In this document: positions 30,859 through 36,503 of the stretch, in pieces
Numbering within the stretch: position 1 is the stretch's first letter
Layout: each line of letters begins with the position of its first letter
Assembly: GCA_900544345.1 (NCBI GenBank)
Contig: UQUR01000013.1
Coordinates: forward strand, 1-36,503
Source: an uncultured Sutterella sp.
GTDB lineage: Bacteria > Pseudomonadota > Gammaproteobacteria > Burkholderiales > Burkholderiaceae_F
DNA: 36,503 nucleotides
Direction: 5' to 3'
The notes under the pieces: generated by a model
Database searches by the model: none
What the model was told of the DNA's origin: nothing
The model's input: only the letters and a program-made list of their open reading frames with translations
Translations under genes and position numbers: made by a program

Positions 30859-31863
30859 ATGCGTATTTTGTTAACGGGCGGCGCGGGCTTTATCGGTTCG
30901 CACACCGCTGTTGAGATGGCTCAAAGCGGTCATGACGTGGTGATTTTTGACAACTTTTCCAATAGCGACGCTTCTGTATTGGATCGATTGGAAAAAATTC
31001 TCGGATACCGCCTGCCATTCGAAGAAGGTGACATCCGTGATTACGAACGCCTAAAAGATGTCCTTCAACGCCACCGAATTGAAGCGGTTGTTCATTTCGC
31101 AGGCCTCAAAGCCGTGGGAGAATCGGTAGAAAAACCCTTGGAATATTTCGACAATAATATTTCCGGAACCATCACACTTTTGCGAGCGATGAAAGATTTA
31201 AATATCAAGCGAATCATCTTCTCATCAAGCGCGACAGTCTACGGCACCCCCCAGTATTTACCTCTTGATGAAAATCATCCGCTTTCGGTGACAAACCCCT
31301 ATGGGCGAACGAAATTGCAGGTCGAGGAAATATTGTCCGATCTTTGTGCAAGCGACAGCGAATGGTCTGCTGTCTGCCTGAGATACTTCAATCCGATCGG
31401 AGCGCACGAAAGCGGCTTAATCGGAGAAAATCCGAGAGGTATTCCGAATAACCTCCTTCCTTACGTTGCACGGGTTGCTGCCGGTCAACTTAAGGCCGTA
31501 CGAGTGTTCGGCAACGACTACGATACACCCGACGGCACCGGAGTACGCGATTACATCCACGTCGTTGACCTCGCCAAAGGTCACGTCAACGCTGCTCAAT
31601 ACAGCTTCTCACACACCGGTTGGATTGCTATTAATCTTGGCACCGGAATCGGTTACTCGGTTCTTGACATTATTCATGCTTATGAAAAAGCCTGCGGCAA
31701 ACCCATTCCCTACGAAATAGTGGCCCGGCGCCCCGGAGACGTTGCAAGCAACTGGGCCAACCCCAAACGTGCTTTTGAACTTTTAGGATGGAAAGCACAA
31801 TACGGACTTGACGATATGTGCCGTCACTCATGGGCTTTCCAAAAGAACTGCTCTGAAGCTTAA
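30859..31863 (+). CDS. galE: UDP-glucose 4-epimerase
   Basis: A 334-residue extended short-chain dehydrogenase that interconverts UDP-glucose and UDP-galactose, using the UDP-glucose that GalU makes. The NAD-binding GGAGFIGS starts at residue 7. The catalytic set is Ser124 in SSSATVYG and Tyr148/Lys152 in NPYGRTK. The ATG at 30859 is chosen over an upstream one at 30814 because it starts directly with the Rossmann strand MRILLTGGAG and has TAGGA at 30846-30850. Its stop overlaps the stop of the converging rfbD-like gene by 4 nt. Confidence 0.94.
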   Translation: MRILLTGGAGFIGSHTAVEMAQSGHDVVIFDNFSNSDASVLDRLEKILGYRLPFEEGDIRDYERLKDVLQRHRIEAVVHFAGLKAVGESVEKPLEYFDNNISGTITLLRAMKDLNIKRIIFSSSATVYGTPQYLPLDENHPLSVTNPYGRTKLQVEEILSDLCASDSEWSAVCLRYFNPIGAHESGLIGENPRGIPNNLLPYVARVAAGQLKAVRVFGNDYDTPDGTGVRDYIHVVDLAKGHVNAAQYSFSHTGWIAINLGTGIGYSVLDIIHAYEKACGKPIPYEIVARRPGDVASNWANPKRAFELLGWKAQYGLDDMCRHSWAFQKNCSEA

Positions 31864-32741
31864 TCGAAAAACTTTAAAGTCGCACCCAAAGCCTCTTGCC
31901 AGGGGCGGGGTGAGATTTTTAACTCTCTGCACAGCTTCTCAGTATTGAGCCGACAGTTAAGCGGTCGGGACTGCGCCTGAAAAAAGTCATTTGTTTTAGC
32001 GGCAGTCAGTTTTTTATCAAACGCCCAGGAAATTCCGCTTTTTTGCAGTTGTCTGATCATTTCCTGGGCACATTGAAAGCGGGAACAAAAGCCGCTGTTG
32101 GCAAAATGGTAAAGCCCGGTTAACGCTCGCCCTTCCTGAAACCGAGACAAAATTTTTAAAATGACTTCTGCAGCGTCATTTGCCGCAGTGGGACTTCCCC
32201 ACTGGTCATCAACAACAATGATTTCCTGCTGTATTTTGAGCCGCTCACAAATAGCTGTGACGAAATTTTTATGTCCCGGAGCATGAAGCCAGCTCAGTCT
32301 TAAAATCAGGGCTGAATTATTTTCCTTTAAAACCGCTCTTTCCCCAAAAAGCTTTGTGAGACCGTATGCATTGATCGGTTCGGCAATGTCCTCTTCAGAC
32401 CAAGGCCTGCGGCCTGAGCCGTTAAACACATAATCAGTACTTAAGTGAATAAAGTACGCCCCAATCTCTGCTGCCGTACGGGCCATTACTTTCGGTGACT
32501 CGGCGTTGACGATTTGAGCTTTTTCAAAATCCTTCTGAGCGTCGTCAACTGACGTAAAAGCCGCAGCATTTACGACTGCCTGCGGTTTTACATCTCTCAA
32601 AAATTGGGTAATTGCACAAGGATTTAAAAGATTTCCCTGAGCAAGCGAGCGATTTGGACAAATCCATTCAATATCGTCATGATCTGCCTTTAAAATCGCT
32701 TCTCCAACCTGACCACTCTGACCGAAAAGCACCACTTTCAT
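31860..32741 (-). CDS. rfbD: dTDP-4-dehydrorhamnose reductase (RmlD-type)
   Basis: A 293-residue short-chain dehydrogenase, the usual RmlD length. The cofactor motif GQSGQVG is at 7-13, STDYVF at 101-106, and the YxxxK pair Tyr126/Lys130 is in AYGLTK. VDDQWGSPT is typical of RmlD. It would perform the last step of dTDP-L-rhamnose synthesis, but rmlA, rmlB and rmlC are not in the window. The start is the ATG at 32741, which overlaps the uvrA stop by one base (TAATG), so it is translationally coupled to uvrA. An upstream start inside uvrA would add a non-homologous tail and is rejected. Confidence 0.88.
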   Translation of the reverse strand: MKVVLFGQSGQVGEAILKADHDDIEWICPNRSLAQGNLLNPCAITQFLRDVKPQAVVNAAAFTSVDDAQKDFEKAQIVNAESPKVMARTAAEIGAYFIHLSTDYVFNGSGRRPWSEEDIAEPINAYGLTKLFGERAVLKENNSALILRLSWLHAPGHKNFVTAICERLKIQQEIIVVDDQWGSPTAANDAAEVILKILSRFQEGRALTGLYHFANSGFCSRFQCAQEMIRQLQKSGISWAFDKKLTAAKTNDFFQAQSRPLNCRLNTEKLCRELKISPRPWQEALGATLKFFD

Positions 32742-35584
32742 TAGTGCTTCCCCTTGATAGAATCCAAGTGTTTTTTTAGATAAGCCCCTGTAACACTCTT
32801 TTTGCTCTTCATGATTTGGGCGGGAGTTCCGCAAGCAACAATTTCACCGCCAGCATCCCCTCCTTCCGGTCCCATATCGATAATCCAATCAGCTGATGCA
32901 ATAACATCCAAGTTGTGCTCAATAATCACGATGGTGTTGCCGGCATCTCGTAACTTCTTGATCACCTCAACCAGCATTTTGACGTCTTCAAAATGTAGCC
33001 CCGTTGTTGGTTCGTCAAGAATATAAAGCGTTTTTGATGTGTCTTTTCTGGATAACTCCAAAGCTAACTTCATCCGCTGTGCTTCACCTCCAGATAAAGT
33101 CAGTGCACTTTGTCCTAATTTGATATACCCCAGTCCTACATCCATTAATGTGTCCAGTTTTCTCGAAATAACCGGGTGAGCCGAAAAAACGCCTCTTGCC
33201 TCTTCAACAGTCAGATTGAGTACCTGCGCGATATTAAGCCCTTTATACAAAACCTCTAGCGTCTCTCTGTTATAGCGCTGCCCGTGGCAATGTTCACAAG
33301 GTACATACATATCCGGCAGGAAATTCATTTCCACTTTAATAAAACCTTCACCCTGACAAGCTTCGCATCGTCCGCCCTTCACATTAAAACTGAAACGACC
33401 TGCATCGTAGCCGCGCTCTCTTGCAGTGGGAGTTTGAGCAAAAAGATCTCGAATCGGAGTAAAAAGGCCCGTGTAAGTGGCAGGATTAGAACGAGGAGAG
33501 CGCCCAATCGGACTTTGGTCAACATTGATTACCTTATCAAAATACTCCGCTCCCTGCATTGAATCAAAGGGTTCGGGTGAGGCGCTTGAACGATACAATT
33601 TCTGAGACAGAGCACGGTAGAGTGTATCGTTAATCAAAGTCGACTTCCCAGAACCCGATACACCACTTACGACCGTAATCAATCCAATCGGGATTTCCAT
33701 ATCGACGTTTTTCAAATTGTGCCCTCTAGCCCCTTTCAACTGAAATACTTCACCTGTTTTCTTTTTTACTCGAGAGCTTGGTAGCATATTCTTTTGACCG
33801 GACAAATATAGTCCCGTCAAAGAATTTGCATTATTCATGATTTCTTCAGGAGAGCCACAAGCTACTGCATATCCGCCATTTTCTCCGGCGCGTGGCCCCA
33901 TATCTACAACAAAGTCAGCAGCCCGAATTGTATCTTCGTCGTGCTCAACAACAATAACCGAGTTGCCCAAATCTCTTAGACGCTTAAGTGTTTCAATTAA
34001 GCGATCATTGTCTCTTTGATGCAGACCAATAGAGGGTTCATCGAGTACATACATCACACCGGTTAAGCCAGAACCAATTTGGCTTGCCAAGCGGATTCTC
34101 TGCGCTTCCCCACCCGATAGAGTATCTGCTCTTCTGTCTAAAGTTAAATAGCCTAGGCCCACATCATTTAAAAAAGTTAAACGTTGCTCAATAGCTCTGA
34201 TCAATTTTCTCCCTACTTCAGCTTTGCTGCCGGTAATACGAAGTTTGTGAAAATAAGCCAGAGCTTCAGACAGTGGCATAGCTGTAATTTCGAAAATAGC
34301 TTTTTTTTGTTGGCCTTGACCGATAAAGACGTGCCTTGCTGCCTCTTTAAGTCGTGTGCCCATACAGGCATCACAGACCTTCAATTCACGAAAGCGATTA
34401 AGCTCCTCTTTGACCGCCTCATTTTGAGTCTCAGCATAGCGGCGGGTTAAGATCGCGATTACTCCCTCAAAAAGTTCTTTTTTATAACTAACCGAACCTG
34501 CCCGTCGATAAGGCATTTCTATCGTTTGGTCTCCCAGTCCCCATAAAATAGCTTCCTGCTCATTTCTCTTCAGCTGACTCCAAGGCGTATCCACATCGAA
34601 GCCTACTTTTTTTGCAACAGCTTCAATTAAATCAAAGTTGTAAAGATTGCGACGATCCCAACCATGGATTGCTCCTGAACTCAACGATAATTCTGGATGG
34701 CAAACGACGCTTTTTTCTGTGAACACCATGCTCTGCCCCATGCCATTACAGACCGGGCATGCTCCCATGGGATTATTAAAAGAAAAGAGTCTAGGCTCCA
34801 ACTCTTCGATACTGTAACCACACTCAGGGCAACAATAGTGACTCGAAAACGATTGCCGCTCACCCGTTTGCATATTTTCGGCAACAACACGTCCATCTGC
34901 CAATCTCAATGCAGTCTCTAAGCTTTCAGCCAACCGCTGAGCGGCCTGATCTCGAATCTTCAAACGATCAACAACCACATCGACATCATGTCTTTCTCGA
35001 GCATCAAGCTCGGGGATAGCTTCTGCTTCATAGAGCACGCCATCAACCTTAAAGCGAATAAAACCCTGAGTTTGCATATCCTGGAAAAACCGCTCAAAGT
35101 CCAATTTTTTTTGTCTGACAACTGGCGCCAAAATCATAATTTTCGAGTCCGTCTGACCCTGAAGAATTCGATCCACCATATCTGAGACCGGTGTTACTTC
35201 CAGAGCCAAACCGTGTATCGGACAATACGGCACCCCAGCTCGGGCAAAAAGCAGGCGAAGGTAGTCCATGATCTCCGTAATGGTCCCTACTGTTGATCGC
35301 GGATTACTGTTGACTGCCTTTTGTTCAATGGCAATAGCAGGTGACAACCCTTCTATGAGGTCTACATCGGGCCTTTCCATCAAATCTAAAAACTGACGAG
35401 CATAGGCGGAAAGGCTTTCCACATAGCGCCTCTGCCCTTCGGCATAAAGCGTATCGAAAGCCAAAGAGCTTTTCCCCGACCCAGACAAGCCGGTGATCAC
35501 AACCAATTGGTTCCGAGGGATATCCAAATCTATATTTTTCAAATTATGGGTCCGAGCGCCACGAATATGAATTTCACCGTGCAT
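32741..35584 (-). CDS. uvrA: Excinuclease ABC subunit A
   Basis: The damage-recognition ATPase of nucleotide excision repair, 947 residues (E. coli 940). Two ABC modules are complete: the first Walker A is GLSGSGKS at 32-39, and the second is GVSGSGKST in the middle. There are two signature sequences LSGGEAQR and Walker B segments LDEPSIGLHQRD and LDEPTTGLHFED. The zinc modules are CPECGYS...CPVCNGMG and CEACQGEG...CEHCHG. The C-terminal tail is short. It is divergent from ssb, the classical uvrA-ssb arrangement. No LexA-type CTG(T)...(A)CAG box was seen upstream. Confidence 0.97.
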   Translation of the reverse strand: MHGEIHIRGARTHNLKNIDLDIPRNQLVVITGLSGSGKSSLAFDTLYAEGQRRYVESLSAYARQFLDLMERPDVDLIEGLSPAIAIEQKAVNSNPRSTVGTITEIMDYLRLLFARAGVPYCPIHGLALEVTPVSDMVDRILQGQTDSKIMILAPVVRQKKLDFERFFQDMQTQGFIRFKVDGVLYEAEAIPELDARERHDVDVVVDRLKIRDQAAQRLAESLETALRLADGRVVAENMQTGERQSFSSHYCCPECGYSIEELEPRLFSFNNPMGACPVCNGMGQSMVFTEKSVVCHPELSLSSGAIHGWDRRNLYNFDLIEAVAKKVGFDVDTPWSQLKRNEQEAILWGLGDQTIEMPYRRAGSVSYKKELFEGVIAILTRRYAETQNEAVKEELNRFRELKVCDACMGTRLKEAARHVFIGQGQQKKAIFEITAMPLSEALAYFHKLRITGSKAEVGRKLIRAIEQRLTFLNDVGLGYLTLDRRADTLSGGEAQRIRLASQIGSGLTGVMYVLDEPSIGLHQRDNDRLIETLKRLRDLGNSVIVVEHDEDTIRAADFVVDMGPRAGENGGYAVACGSPEEIMNNANSLTGLYLSGQKNMLPSSRVKKKTGEVFQLKGARGHNLKNVDMEIPIGLITVVSGVSGSGKSTLINDTLYRALSQKLYRSSASPEPFDSMQGAEYFDKVINVDQSPIGRSPRSNPATYTGLFTPIRDLFAQTPTARERGYDAGRFSFNVKGGRCEACQGEGFIKVEMNFLPDMYVPCEHCHGQRYNRETLEVLYKGLNIAQVLNLTVEEARGVFSAHPVISRKLDTLMDVGLGYIKLGQSALTLSGGEAQRMKLALELSRKDTSKTLYILDEPTTGLHFEDVKMLVEVIKKLRDAGNTIVIIEHNLDVIASADWIIDMGPEGGDAGGEIVACGTPAQIMKSKKSVTGAYLKKHLDSIKGKH

Positions 35585-35908
35585 AGTCCAATACCTATCG
35601 GAAGTTAACTTTTAATTTTAGAGTCAACATTGAGGTAAACACAAAATCTTTTTTGTAAGTTCTATTTCCCTGCAAATAAGCACTTTTACTTTGATTCTAT
35701 GTAGAAGAAAAAAGAAAATCATAGTTTGGAGTATGGACATTTTTTTAAACTTTCTACACAATTAGCGCTTAGCGTATTTTTGAAGAATATGCTCACCAAG
35801 TGTCTCGAGTGCGAACGGGTGAGTCCTCTCACTTTGAAGCCTTTGGGTGTGTAATTTGTTTGATACTAGCCTTAGGTTGGTATCGTTATTTTTTGGAAGT
35901 GAACGAAT
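35585..35908. other. Divergent uvrA-ssb spacer with structured ssb leader
   Basis: 324 bp without a supportable gene. The part nearest uvrA is AT-rich. From about 35791 the plus strand can fold: GCTCACC (35791-35797) can pair with GGGTGAGT (35817-35824), or GTGAG (35819-35823) with CTCAC (35828-35832). These two are mutually exclusive and are followed by a terminator-like hairpin before ssb. Confidence 0.5.
35862..35894 (+). terminator. Terminator-like hairpin in the ssb leader
   Basis: A 10-bp stem, GATACTAGCC with GGTTGGTATC (35862-35871, 35875-35884, two G-T pairs), has a 3-nt loop and is followed by GTTATTTTTT. It ends directly before the ssb ribosome binding site GGAAGTGA, leaving no room for a promoter after it. 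It may be an attenuator or the end of a small RNA. Confidence 0.6.
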
Positions 35909-36412
35909 ATGGCTTCGGTAAATAAAGTCATCATTATTGGTAATTTGGGCCGTGATCCGGATACGCGCTACACCGCTGAGGGCGGCACAGCCATTACAAC
36001 TATTACGGTTGCGACCTCCCGTCGTTACAAAGATTCAAACGGTCAACCGCAGGAAGAAACGGAATGGCACCGCGTCGTCTTTTTCGGTCGTCAGGCAGAA
36101 ATCGCTGCAGAGTATTTACGAAAGGGCCGCCCAGTTTACATTGAAGGTCGTCTCCGTACCCGTAAATGGCAGGGCCCGGATGGACAAGACCGCTATTCAA
36201 CAGAAATTATTGCTGAAACAATGCAAATGCTCGGCAACCGTGAGCGCTCTGAAGGCGTACCAAGTAGCGGCTTTGAATCCGCTCCGCGTCGCCCGGCCCC
36301 TGTGCATACAGAGCATGCTCCGGCCTCAACCTACCAACAACCTCGCCAGGTTGAACCGGTTCCCGCTCCTGTAAACGGTTTGGATAATCTCGACGAAGAT
36401 ATTCCGTTCTAA
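35909..36412 (+). CDS. ssb: Single-stranded DNA-binding protein
   Basis: A 167-residue SSB that coats single-stranded DNA in replication, repair and recombination. The OB fold occupies about residues 1-108 (NKVIIIGNLGRDPDTRY, WHRVVFFGRQAEIAAEYLRKG, YIEGRLRTRKW). A Pro/Ala-rich linker follows, and the acidic tip DEDIPF recruits partner proteins. It is divergent from uvrA, its usual neighbour. Confidence 0.97.
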   Translation: MASVNKVIIIGNLGRDPDTRYTAEGGTAITTITVATSRRYKDSNGQPQEETEWHRVVFFGRQAEIAAEYLRKGRPVYIEGRLRTRKWQGPDGQDRYSTEIIAETMQMLGNRERSEGVPSSGFESAPRRPAPVHTEHAPASTYQQPRQVEPVPAPVNGLDNLDEDIPF

Positions 36413-36440
36413 TTATCTCTAAAAGTCAACCATTAAAAGA

Positions 36441-36461
36441 GGGCCCGTTTGGACGGGACCC
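36441..36461. terminator. Hairpin after ssb
   Basis: GGGCCCGT can pair with ACGGGACCC (one bulged A) around a TTGG loop. No T run follows on the plus strand, while the minus strand has TCTTTTAA after it. A weak or bidirectional terminator is possible. Confidence 0.4.
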
Positions 36462-36503
36462 AAATATCACAGGACAGCCTCTATAACCTAAAATAGTTAT
36501 AGA

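Noticed and set aside
35585..35700. LexA (SOS) box upstream of uvrA
   Set aside because: No CTGT-N8-ACAG-type palindrome was found in the spacer by eye.
1..36503. CRISPR arrays, tRNA or rRNA genes, insertion sequences, prophage genes
   Set aside because: No spaced direct repeats, tRNA-like folds, transposase or phage proteins were seen in the window.

Overview
The window looks like chromosomal DNA of an anaerobic betaproteobacterium of the Sutterella/Parasutterella type. This is inferred from gene content: separate rfaE1 and rfaE2 heptose genes, three DcuA/DcuB-family C4-dicarboxylate carriers, class I fumarase, pyruvate formate-lyase, no sugar-catabolic genes, and moderate GC with AT-rich intergenic DNA. 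No tRNA, rRNA, IS element, phage gene or CRISPR array was seen.

Layout. (1) 1-3427: a partial unknown gene on the minus strand, then a tightly overlapping ADP-heptose operon (rfaE1-hldD-gmhB-rfaE2) closed by a terminator. (2) 3530-7921: an operon of an argininosuccinate-lyase-like enzyme, a divergent Dcu carrier and an MmgE/PrpD protein. (3) 8018-11553: a methyltransferase plus larB-larC-larE, which make the nickel-pincer cofactor; larA is absent. (4) 11578-16522: an aspartase-like gene divergent from a LysR regulator, then a GntR/FCD regulator divergent from a second divergent Dcu carrier. (5) 16715-23375: dcuB, class I fumarase, pflB and pflA, each with its own leader or terminator signals. 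(6) 23394-36503: housekeeping genes (galU, apaH, plsC, ruvX, yqgE, a YbaK-like gene, two DUF2721 membrane proteins, a patatin/Omp85 type Vd-like protein, galE, an rfbD-like gene, uvrA, ssb).

How it may work together. Regions 2, 4 and 5 form a fumarate-centred metabolic block. DcuB would exchange fumarate, malate or aspartate for succinate, the aspartase-like enzyme would make fumarate from aspartate, fumarase would interconvert malate and fumarate, and formate from PFL could supply electrons for fumarate respiration.

The most interesting candidate is the lyase-Dcu-PrpD operon together with the GntR/Dcu pair 10 kb away. A 13-nt sequence containing a TTTGTCGACAAA palindrome occurs upstream of both units. 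The lyase has Ser where argininosuccinate lyases have the arginine-side Gln. Both Dcu paralogs have PGGA where DcuB has PTYP. The only MmgE/PrpD epimerase I know of acts on iminodisuccinate and partners a C-N lyase that releases fumarate and aspartate. I therefore propose a catabolic module for an N-succinyl amino acid or iminodisuccinate-like compound that feeds fumarate into anaerobic respiration. The substrate assignment is inference.
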